The position numbers and the translations under genes are program-made. The notes under the pieces are model-generated. The model was not told the origin of the DNA. It made no database searches and saw only the letters and a list, made by a program, of their open reading frames with translations. Positions 25,501 through 37,500 of a DNA stretch of 64,000 bases are shown one piece after another (the stretch's first letter is position 1; every line of letters begins with the position of its first letter). Source of the DNA: Echinometra lucunter (Eukaryota; Echinodermata; Echinoidea; Camarodonta; Echinometridae); contig CM057157.1 of NCBI GenBank assembly GCA_029962745.1, positions 2,094,835 through 2,158,834 on the forward strand, read 5' to 3'.

Positions 25501-28500
25501 GTTAAATATTTGAGGTGTGAAAACGATGAAATTTCTCGGCCCGGGCTAGGCGGCTAGTACCACTCTAAAATTAGAATTAAAAAGAGATAGTCCGGGGTTA
25601 AGCTTAGTCCGCTACTAGGTTCGAATAGTCCGGGACTAAGTTTAGTACGGGACTAAAAAAAAAAGAGGTGTGAAAAGCATATATGAAAAGTAACGTTATT
25701 CTTATATTTCTTACCAGTTTTCTAGCCTTTACGTTGGTATTAGTTATGAGTGAGCGAAAGTGCATCTGCTCTTCTTTGGCGAAAAAAATCATGACAAAAG
25801 GCCAAAGAAGAGCAGATCCAATTTTGGCCGCTAGTAAACCAACGTAAAGGCGAGAAAATGCCAACAAGCATGAGGATTACAAATACCTTCGAATTACAGT
25901 ATCATGATTTTGCACTTTTGCCTGCTCGTCAGTTGTTACTTTTAATAAGCAGGGATGCCAGTGGCAAATGGCTCCAGGGCCTGAACTTTTTTTTGAAGGT
26001 AAATTATGTGCGCGAAGCGCACATCACGAGCGCGAAGCGCGACATCCTTTCGGCCGGGGTCCAGGGCCCTTAAGCGGGCCCTGGAAGCTCTGGGGTTCTA
26101 GATGGTCTCTAATTCAATCTGAGCCTATTTCAGGGATCATTTTCCCCAAAATATGGCTCAAGTTTTGGGGTTATTTTAATATGTTGAACAGCCTCATCTT
26201 ACACATAATTTATAATTTGATGTATTCATGAAATTTATAAGAACAGAATTTACTGTACTATGTAGTCTGCAGACTCTATTATTGCAGTGAAATGGTGCCA
26301 AAAATATAAACAAAGAGTTTGAAGCACAGTCTTATTCAATATTCAGAGTTTTTTGTTATTTTAAAATTTATCTAAGTGACTGTTATTAAGGATTGAGTAA
26401 AAATAAATCAGCTCCTGAAATGCATGTACTAAACTATTTCCACAACAGAAATTCACAAGACTTCCCTACCAGCATTCAGCACATTCCATAAATATTTTGA
26501 TCATATGTAGTCAACCACAGCTAAATTCAAACACCCCAAGATAAATTCCAGAGTAGAAAATAAACCGCAAATGCCTGGTCATGACGACCGATGCATGATG
26601 TGCACGCAGTGTACCCACCACACTTCCAAGTTATGTAGGCCGCTGGTGCAGGGGAAGAACGCCTCCCATTCCTGCTGGAAAGTGAAATGCAGACAAGGTT
26701 TTTGAACAATTTTTTTCAACTAATTAAACATCAAAGAACACATTTTCCCTCACCTGAATCATGAAGAATAGCAATAATAATCCATTTGGAGTCATTTCTG
26801 ACATTCAGATTCCGTTTTCTGAGGACTTATGCCGGTTATTTGGGCCTGTGATTTCTCAGTCTCGCGATCATACACTGCTATCATGCACAACATGCACATG
26901 GTGCATAGTACCTTGTCTTGTCAATGTACTTTGTTTGTGCTTACACGCATACTTTGTATACACTGTACATGTTAGCACAAAGAGTCCATATAGACAAGAT
27001 AAGATAGTTGTAGGGTTTCTAAGTAGTTAACAGTTGCCATCTATGACACACTGAATGAAGCGCGCTATGGATCCTTGCGATCGCAGGCGAACTGTCCAAT
27101 GTCAATACACACGGTCGGTATCGGATTATAGCGCACTCGCCGTGGCTTGTTGCGCTTGTATTGTCTAACTCAACTATAGACGGGATTTTTTTCTTATTTA
27201 CCGATCACACAGAGCAAAGACAGCTCTCTGAACGGTTGTGGGCGGCCGGTGATTGTTCTCTCCGGCCTGAGAAAACGCGACTAGCCGGAACTTATGGTCA
27301 AAAAAATGAAAAAGCCGGAATTCCGGCTATAGCCGGAACTCTGGCATCCCTGAATAAGGCAATGTAAAGGCGAGAAAATGCCAAGAAATATAAGAATAAC
27401 GTTACCTTTCGTATCGCCATTATTTTTACGTCAAAGCAGAGCAAATGCACTTTTGCTCGCCCAAAACTTACACCAACTTAAAGGCGAGAAAATGCCAAGA
27501 AATATAAGAATAGCGTTACCTTTCGTATTGTTATTTTCTCATCCAAATAGGGAATACTAATCTCTGTAACGGAATATATTTTGCGGTGATGCCAAATGAT
27601 TGTGACAGTATAATTGTAGAATTAAGTGAAAATGAGCAATATCTTTGAATTAAGAATCCATGGTGACCTCTTGATTTACACATTTTATTTCACCATCAAA
27701 ACTACAAATGCAACTTCATAAAGAGAGGAGTGCACAAATGCCCATCGATCGCACTCTCTTAAAAATACTGCGCGTTGTTTTTAAGGGTGCACTCAGCTTG
27801 CGTTTGGATGTTGTAAAAATTTTTAATTATCAAATAATTATCATTTTTAGGTGGCTATGCTCTACAAATATTTGCTGCATATTTCACTATCTAGACGTCT
27901 TTTTTTTATTTTGTCACTAGACTATACGTGAATTTTGGTATGACCCTAGATATCGCACAGGGACTGAATTATCGCGCGGGTGCCTAACTGCGTATAGCAA
28001 ACAACAGTACGCGTGGAACTAAGCGCAAAAGTTGCCAATGCGCACATAGAATAAACAAGCCTGAATTCACCTCACTTCTCCGCTCCGTTTGTTTTGTACA
28101 GAGCCGACTTCGACAGAACATGTTTTTGTACATATTATTATGGATAACAAAAAATATATTGAATTCACATTGAAACTGTACACAGATATCAGGTGCGCAA
28201 TGTTTGCATCCCGCGAGCTAAAATGGAGCAAGAAAAATCACCTCGCGCATGAATGGCGCAAGGGGCCTCAACTCCAAATGCGCGTAAAAATCCCTATGGA
28301 GTTTTGCATGCAAAATACGCTGAGGACTATGGTTCGCTTGGAATTTTTGAAGACGTTTTTCGAGGGTTTATTTGCATATCAATACAGTGACGCAGTGACG
28401 TCGGTTAAATTGACTACTTTGGCCAATCACATTCTGTAGTGAATTGACATGAACAATAACATATAAAGCGCACAAAATTTAACAACGCGCAATGCGCGTA

Positions 28501-31500
28501 CAGACAGCGCGCCCCCAAATTGCCATTTTCGCTGCATCAGACAAATTTTTCATTGTGTGTACAAAGTTAATGGGCGATGATGGAGCAGCGTGCACTTTTG
28601 ACCCTCGAAAATTTGCTTCAATTTTCCCGGAAGTGACGCAGCGAGTTGAGCCTCTAGTAATATAATATCTAAGCTCTTTGGAATGGCGATACGCAGCGCG
28701 CAGTTCACATATCATAGTGAAATTGCGGGACTTGATTCTTCTGAATTTTTTCAACAAATTTGTGGAGATAGACAGGTGAAATCGTGGAATATTTTGTCAT
28801 TTATTAGCCAGACAAATTTTGGTGCGGGATATCAGGACCCCTCAACCATACGTGGCAAAAGCCAAGCCCAGGTAGAAAAACACAAAAACAGCAAAATTTA
28901 TAGGATGCAACTTACCCATGCATTTCCATCATGTGGTGCACAAGCAGATTCACCAGGATTTTTCGGGTAGTATCTCTGAACTTGTTTTTCGCTTTGTATT
29001 CTGAAAGAACTGCTTCACCGGCTGGCGTTGCTTGCAAAATTCTCTCAATTAACTGAAAGAAAATACATGAGGTGAAAATTATACAGCTGTAAGCAAAAAC
29101 TGGACATTTTGCCATCTCTTGAGTCTTTTTTTCAAACCAATTAAGTACAGTGTTTAGAGGTCAGCCATGTTTTTACCATAACCCATATTCCAAGCACTGA
29201 CAACAGCAAACGGGTAAAAAGTTAATACTGATCATCTCTTCGTAGCATAAAGTTGATTCTCACATACATGTAAGTGGCACCAAGTTTTCACTAGCTATTA
29301 ACCCTATACGGCTGTACCTTGTTTAAATGTACATTGTATGGAAGAGTTGGACTTGGATTTAATAAGTGAAAATATATACCGTAGCTGAATCTTCCATGGA
29401 TGAAGTTAACGATGAGGCTGATACTGCAGGGGCATCAGATGCTTGACTCCCTGGAGGACACTCCAATGATGAAGGTAGTGCAGAGGGTGATACTGCCGAT
29501 GCACCAGGTGCTAGACTTCTTAAAGCACAGACTGATGGATCGTCTAATGATGATGGCGGGGCCTCTGAAGGCAATGCAGATGCTGGTACTGCACTTCTAG
29601 CATTTGCAGTCTCTGAAAGGGGAAAGTCAATAATGTATAACACAATTTACAACCAAATTTTTCACATCCCTTCCTCACAATCCATTATGGTGCAAAATTG
29701 TTGATAACATAAATTTTACCAACAATAAACAATGATCCAGGATGCATTTTTTTTTGTAAAACTGTTGATCAATAATTTACAAATAAGGTGATTCCGTAAA
29801 TTTGGACGTACATTTCACACACTATAATAGGCCATACAAACAAAAATTTGGGTTGATCATTTGATTTTTTTTTCTAACCAAGCAGTGTGTTTCAGTGAGT
29901 AGAAAACAATCACACATGATTTAGGGGCAACACCCACACAGTGACCTTGAAATAATGAAAAAACACTGTCCAGATGGACGTACGCAGGGATATTATTTTT
30001 TTTTCTGACGTCTCATATAAATTTTAAAAACTCTGTGAATTCTTGCACATTTTTCTTCAAATTCAGCAATGGTCGTATGAAGTAGATGTCAAATGACAGT
30101 TAATTGCCAAGTAAAATAGTGTTGCTTTTATATTTTGTGTTTAGGTATTAGATGCTTTTATTGTCGTAACGGACGTACACGGTTGGACGTACAATTTATC
30201 CGTGATGGACGTACATGTATTAAACATATGGAGTACAAAATTGCTATAATTTTCTTTACATCTTACTCATGATTATACTCTATATGTATTGTATTAAACA
30301 TAAAAATGAAAGACATATCATATGCCGATGTTTTCTCTTTGTATTGTATTGTCCTTCAAATTTCTTATGTAGTTCGAAATTTTTGCTCTTGGGTTGATAC
30401 TTTTCCGGAACTGCACAATAATAAAATTCAAGATGGTTGTGGAATAATATGGTAATTTTACAAAAATAATTTTTTGGCAACTTACCAACTTCCCAATCTT
30501 CATTTTCTAAAAGGACCATGAGTTCAACTGTTCCTCCTGTTGCCGTAAGAAGTTCTGCCATCACATCTTCTTCTACTTCTGCCCCATCACTGTTATCAAC
30601 AAATCTTACAGACTGGTCTGAAGAAAATCCAAATTTAGTACGCACTGCAAGAAAGAAATTGAATTAAAATGCAGAAGATACAAAATCAATACTGGAGAAC
30701 TATCAATCTTGCTTCAACATTCAATGAACATGAACCATCAAATTTCATGGAAATCTGTGGTCAGGAATGTCAGGATTTAGCAGGCCTTCATCTTTCACAG
30801 CCCACAGCTGACCAAACGCAAACATTTTAGAACGAATCCCAGGATGTTTTTACATATTTTCATGCAATTGCTCAAGTAACTGATAGTAATAGTCGTTAAC
30901 ACCTTCCATGAGTGGCGATTTCATGAAACGAGGGGGGGGGGGGGGAGGAGACAGAGACAAAAGGCAGTAAAAACAAATTGAAACTGTTCCCATTAGTTAG
31001 CTTGCATGTAAAGTCATGTTATAATAATTTACATGTATCTCCATCACAGTTACCTTGAATGATCAAAATCATTCAAACACAGTACAATAATAATAAGCTT
31101 TGAAATTCGAGGCTGACGAGGGGGGGGGGGGAACGGTCCCCCCAGCAAAAAAATCTAGGGGAGACATGTCATTTTTCTTAGTGAAGGGGCTAATAAAACA
31201 AATTCCCCTTAGCATCAAAAGATGAAGTGGAAAATTGCTTTTCATATGACACCAAATTTGTTTTGAAGTGTCAATGGGATCACATTTTAAACGCAATTCG
31301 AAAAATGCATTTGCCGTAAAAACTGTGTCCACTTTTGTGCCATATTTTAAGTGGAAAACAGCTGACAGTTTTGGCCAGTCAAAATTTAAGAAATGTGGTA
31401 GGACCACCGTATTTATTAGATATCTATTTAAAGATCCTGACTCTGATTTGATCATTTCCTATCTAATTTTTGTCATAATCGTGCCGGGTGAGGTACCTCA

Positions 31501-34500
31501 CCAGATTCTCCCATAGCCTAGCAAGTGTCAGTTGTTAAGCGTCACGCGAACCACCACTACGTATAGGGTAAGCTTCCGTCTGTCTTTGGAGGAGAACTTC
31601 GAAAGTCCAAAAATGTTGTAAACTCCTCCATAGACAGATGTTTCAGTCTAGTCACAACTAGATGCCATGATATGGCCCTGGTTCAGGTTTGAATGCTGGG
31701 GTGGAATGAGTCTAGATCTAGCCTTCTAGGTATTCTACACATTTTCGACCTTGAGGCTTGAGGGCACTAGACTAGACTTTGAAATCTTTTGATATTAAAA
31801 CAGTCATCATGTGGGTTTTAATGTCATGCTAAGTTGCTAACTCAACGTACTACGACTAGCCCGCTCACTCCCGCTAGCGGGAGCGTCCCGGGGCAGCCCT
31901 GGGACGCTTGCATGCTTGCACGCAAGCTTGCACGCTTGCATGCTTGCATGTCATGCAAGCATGGTTGTTACTGAGAGATCTATGCGATGGAGCCAAGCTC
32001 GTTCCTCGACAAACTTTTCTAGCTCTTATTTAACATAGACTGACATTTAACTGTGTTGTTATTGTTGATAAAGTTTCTAGATTCTACACTTTTGGAGCCG
32101 TACAGTCTAGATCTATAAATCTAGGCCTAGATCTAGGTCTAGACCCTACTCCCTAGGTCAAAAATTGGGCCAAAATATGTGCAAATTAAACACAATAAAC
32201 TGCTAAAAGTAAAACGGGCCAGTCAACCGGCAAGTGCTCAAAAAGCTGTTTCTTTCATCCAACCAATATGCATGGCCCAGGCAGCTCTGCATATCTAATG
32301 AGCTAGAAGCGGATCAAAGTGCCTCTTTTCATTTAATCATTTCTACTCTATGTGTTGATGAAATTTATTGTTTTTGGTATGCTTGCAAAGGAGAAGAGTC
32401 ACTCGTTACTGTCCTGAGTTCATGTACCTTTGTTTCTCGAAGGTTTTGAATAAAATAAACTTGAAACTTGAAACTTGTGAAACACCCCAAGCTAGCAAAG
32501 CGGTGTGTAACACATGACATAGAGTCTAATTTTTTTTTTTTTTTTACAGTGAGACGATTTAGGCGATGCATCGAATCACTAAAAATCACAAACATCTTGC
32601 ATAACAACGACTGAAAAAATACACAATTGCAACACTTCTAAAATATTCTTACCACTATTTACGAACTTGTCGTGGTCGCCATCAAAAATAACAATTTTTT
32701 TCTGATTTTTAACCCCTGGTGGGTGACGCTTTACCACACGAACAATCATGTTGTCCAAGAATCAAGATGGCGAATCCGACGCTAGCCTTCGATCTGATCG
32801 CGATCAAATTCGCGCGAGAATTTTCTGTAAACTTTCAACCAATTGGAACATCGGATTACACACACGTGATCTCTTTTTTATGGGATTGACACCAGCTGGT
32901 GTTAAAAAGTGATTCATTTTATGTGCACACAGTTAACACCAACGAATATTACAAAAGTGAAGTGGATCTTACACCAGTTGGTGTCGGCCAGTGCCGTTCT
33001 AACACCACGTTTAACACCTGTAGTTTAACACCCGTTTCGTGTAACGATTTGACACCGTAGTTTTTGCAGTGTGTGTGATACTTCAATAAAATAAGGGTTT
33101 TGTGGGGATGTAGAATAAAGTTTAAACATATATTTGCAATTACAGGTCAGGGTTTAGTACTGAAAATCAAAGAAATGTCAACTTCGTTATCTAAATGATT
33201 TAAAACTTCTTCTTACATTCATTAAAAATGGTCAGTGGTATATATCCTTCGTTTAGACCCATCTTAAAAAAATAGAAATAAAGATTTCTACTGAGCCATA
33301 TTCTAGTCGATTGCACAAAATCACATATCAGCGGTTCAAGATATTTGGGGCGCGTTTCATGAAACCAACTCCATGACAGTCATATCTCTTGTCGCTGATC
33401 TACGGAGATGTCAAGAACCTGACAAAGTGTTTCACGAAAGCCTGACATCTCACAAATTCAAGATATTGATACTATCGGCTGAAAAAATAGCCTTGATCAC
33501 AATTCGCTGGATTTATTATCAATCATTTCAACACAATTTAGACTCAACTTTGCTCTAGTTGTTGGAAAAGTATAGAAAATATCAATGGGATTTGATAAAC
33601 ATAACACAAACGTTGCATTCACGTGAAAAAATATATCAATTGTGACATCTGTGAATTTCTAAAATTGATAAACGAAAAACTGCTGTTGCGCTTTGCGAAT
33701 TTAGATTTTTAATTAAGAGGACACCGTAATTGGCAAATTGTTGAAAGCAGACCCATATTTTGTTTTAATTTTTGAAAGATACTGAATTGGTATATTCTGC
33801 GATCGAAATTTTGATATTAATTCATTAAAGAATACATTTTTATATGATTTCATTAAATATTGTAGTTGTAAAAAGGGAAATATGGAAGAAGTTCATACGT
33901 GTTGAATTGTCATCGTACTTACGGGCCTGTAAATACAGACTGATTCGTTTCTATGGGAAACTGATGGGAGGATAATCAATATTAATCACAATTACTTGCT
34001 GGAGGGTTAAAACATCGCTAAGACATATAGGTTATTTCACTTATACTTTTATATCAACATCAGTAATAACTGGTTATGGAATGAGAGTTCGGAACTCAAG
34101 AAAGATTTGTCTTTAATAAATAAAGATTCCTTGTTTTTCGCTGCCCGCGAGCTGCCCATAGCCGACGAAAAGGTGACCTGTGATGGCGTGCTAAAAAGAT
34201 ATGACACGTTCGGAGGAGCGACAAGTCATATGTGAGGGAATTTGTCGCTGGTCTTGGCAAAGACGTCTTTGTGGAACACTAAGCAGACAAGATGACCGAC
34301 AACTCCGAGATGTCGTTGATCTTTTAGTTATGACGGTTTCTTGAAACGCGCCCATGGGCTCTAGTATTTTAACACAATACAAAGTCTTAATAGATACACA
34401 ATTATGCACCCTATATGACTGCAACAATCGTATCATATTTACGATTTTTTTTTAAATCTACAATTGAATTCGAAACATACTTGTGGTGTAAGGGTGTTCA

Positions 34501-37500
34501 AATAACTTTTATACTGCTAACGTTAACGTTACACGATCCCCAAAAGGAACTAAAACATTACAATAAGGCTGCAACGCACATTAATACCGGTTCATTAGGA
34601 GCAGGCCTACTCTCATTCTAAAAAAGTACACTCACAGTTTTTTTACAGATAGTAAGTTGATATCAACATGATTCTTAGTACGAAAGCGTGATTTCTAATT
34701 GTAAAAATAACAGTGAAATGATTTCCATGTCTCAAAAACCCCATATCCATATCTGATTGTGTGTACTAAGGTTGCTTCGTTTAATCACAGGTTGCTTTCG
34801 CGAGATGGGCAGCACTATTAGAATTCCGTATCAGCGCACATAAACAATTAGCACGTAGTTCAGTTTGAACATTCTGTGTAGGTTGTCTTTGCGCTGTATA
34901 GCCTTTATGCATGCAGATTTATGCAAATTATGCAAATTGCTCAGAGTTGCTGTTTGGGCAACCGAGCTGCAAATGTTAATAGACCACTTTAGGATCATAA
35001 ATCAGCCTAAAAACTTCAACGGAAAGAACTTTTCTAGGTTACACGACTGTTAGCTACATAGGACTGTATAACCGACTATTTCTTTGCTATCAATGAGTCA
35101 TGAAAATAAAGGCGACGTGATCAGATGGTGGTGCAGGTTAGGCCTAATGATTTCCATCATTCAGTTATTGACCACAAAGAAATAAAGACCGGTTCTATCA
35201 TCAATGGCCTTCTAAATACCTTATCACCCTATTGAGAAAATGAAGGCAAATGGGCATTGAATGATGTCATTTTAGAGGGAAATAATGTGAGGGGTAGCGG
35301 AGCCGGAGGGGGGGGGGCACAGTGACCCACACGTTTTCAATACTGTGCCCCCTTTTTACCCATGAAATATAGATTATAATAATAATAATACATACCTCTT
35401 TGCAAACCTGCTCAGTGCTCCTTTTTTGCTCTAACAAGGGCCCTTTTTTTTTATAAGTGCCCTTTCACCTTTTAGTAAGTGCCCTTTTTTCACTTCAAAT
35501 AATTCGCCCTTCTTAAATCCTACAACTGCCCCCTTTTACTCAAAACCCTTTCCCTTTTTTCATAGCGCTATCTTCCCTTCTATAATGAATGCCCCTCTTA
35601 AAATGTGATAAGTGTTATATTGACTGCTCATTTTCGGTTCAAATAGTGCAATTGCCCTTCCGCTGAGTGCCCCCTTTCACTGGCACCTCCCCTTTTCTAC
35701 TTGGGCAAGTGTCCGTTTTGCTATCTGATACATGCTCCATTATACTTCTGATAAAAGTATATCCCATTTCTCCCTCTCTTAATAACGTGATAAGTGTTTC
35801 CAACATTGCCCCTTTTGTTTCCTAATGTGTCCCTTTTCCATTGTGGCATGTTTTTGTTTTTGTTCTTTTTTTATATTTGATACACACGCATTTGATTTCT
35901 AAGTTCCCCTTTTGCTTTCTAATTAGTGTCATTTTTCCTCACGATAAGTTCCCCTCGAATCCGATAAGTGTCCCTTTTCAATGTAATGAACGTCCAGTTT
36001 GATTATGATAAAGTTCCTCTCTTTTCAGTGCCCTTTTCATTTTATGAAGTGCAATTCTCCTTTCGATAAGTGCACCCTTCAAATTTGATACATGTCTTTT
36101 TTTTTTTACATGTTTTACGTCTGATTAGCGCCTCTTTTCTTTCTTGTACCATTCCCCCTCTGTCACCGCCGCCGTAAATCCGTTTTGAGGGGGGGGGGGG
36201 GGGGGAATGATCACCTTTTCCGCTGATTATTTTTTTCTCTGTGAAACCAAAATTAAGTATACATACCTACCCTCATTCACCGACACAGACCCCCACACAC
36301 ACTTTTTTTTGCGAGCGAGCGAAAAATAACCACTTTTATGGTTTTTAAGAGCATCTTATAAAATTTCACGATATGACCGTAATTGATCACAATGTTATGA
36401 AAAAAATCACCAACTGATTATTATAACAATATCACTTTTTCCTTGTTTGTACACACCATCCCCCTCCTCCGTTAATTATGGTATCCCTTTTACCTTGTTA
36501 TACTTGCAGTGTCAGGAAGTGGAGCAGGAAGCAAGAGCTAAGGAAATTACGCCTCTAAATTAAAGCAATGGGAATATTTTCCTATTTTCTTGTTAAACCC
36601 AGCACGCTACGCTCGCTCCCACTTGCATATCATATCTCAGGTATGGCTTATCAAGTGTGCTGTAACCATAAAGTCTTATCCTTTTCATGTCGAAATTGTG
36701 GTTACATTTAAAACCCCTTTTTCACTAAGACTCTTTTCTGTAATAAAATATCGGTCGTGATGTAAACAGTGCATTGAAAATGATAGCTATGGTCAATTTA
36801 TGAAAACAACGGGGTTAATTGAATGCAAAATGATAGGGAAGAGCCCTGAAATTAATTTGCGAGATCTTTGTCATCAAATCACTGTAAAATATTCATATAC
36901 GGTGATCTTCAACGACAAAAAGTACTTAAATGTGTTAAATAGAATAAAGTGCAGTATCCAAATGCTGTTGTAACTCCCCCCAAAAAGCTATTTTCTACTT
37001 GTGCTCACCCTTTGTGCTTTTATTTTTGCTGGCGCTCCTCCCACACCTTGAAAGACGCTCCCCGCCCCTGGTAAACGACCTTCTGGTTCTCATCCATGAA
37101 CAATAAATTGAAATTGGAATGCATCAATATAGTCCAAAAGTTTGTTATTTTAATGTCATATGACTTCAAAGTGCCTAGTCAGTTTTAGTTAGCGTTATAG
37201 ACAGACATGCTGAAGACTGATCACTTATCACGGTATTTCCCAAACCTTTCTTGTAGAAAGTTTCCCTTCTTTTAGATATTTTGTTTTACGTAAACCCCAA
37301 TTGAAAGTATTACCTCATAGTACAATCCTTTGCACTGGCAAAAAATGAGCGACATTTGTATATTTTCTTGAAGAAAATATAGTCCTCAACAAAACAAGCA
37401 TTAGAAAAAATACTTGAATAGCCTATTTGGCATACTAAAAACAGTAATGTTGTATCTGACTGGGATCCTTTATCGTTTATCATGTTTATTAGAACCAAAA

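Larger units (their letters stand above)
24740..27545. repeat. Dispersed copies of an AAAGGCGAGAAAATGCCAA unit
   Basis: AAAGGCGAGAAAATGCCAA followed by ATATAAGAATA.CGTTACCTTTCGTATT appears near 25,848, 27,367 and 27,480. A related copy lies near 24,752 and an inverted copy near 25,690-25,735. The two nested elements have split a once continuous repeat block. Confidence 0.55.
20235..33071. mobile_element. 12.8-kb EnSpm/CACTA-type DNA transposon with two element genes
   Basis: The ends are CACTGCAAAAACTA (20,235) and its exact inverse TAGTTTTTGCAGTG (ending 33,071). The similarity extends to about 25 bp with three mismatches. Both sides are flanked by TG (20,233-20,234 and 33,072-33,073), a 2-bp target duplication. 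Inside the ends lie arrays of GTGTTAA/TTAACACC in both orientations (about 455 bp on the left, about 190 bp on the right), which resemble the subterminal binding arrays of CACTA elements. CACT(A/G) ends, a 2-3 bp duplication and subterminal repeats are known CACTA features. The element encodes two minus-strand genes (ORF1 and ORF2) and carries nested insertions at 24,948-25,678 and 25,950-27,352. It sits in the CTLD intron of gene B, in the same orientation as that gene. ORF2 is truncated, so this copy is probably immobile by itself. Confidence 0.75.

Noticed and set aside
26527..26709. Minus-strand frame that could supply the missing ORF1 exon (EAFFPCTSGLHNLEV-like reading)
   Set aside because: It lies inside the nested hAT-like element and its phases do not give a clean join; resemblance was too weak.
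28089..28439. 116-codon plus-strand open frame inside the transposon
   Set aside because: No domain, wrong strand relative to the element genes, and CG-rich word composition suggests chance.
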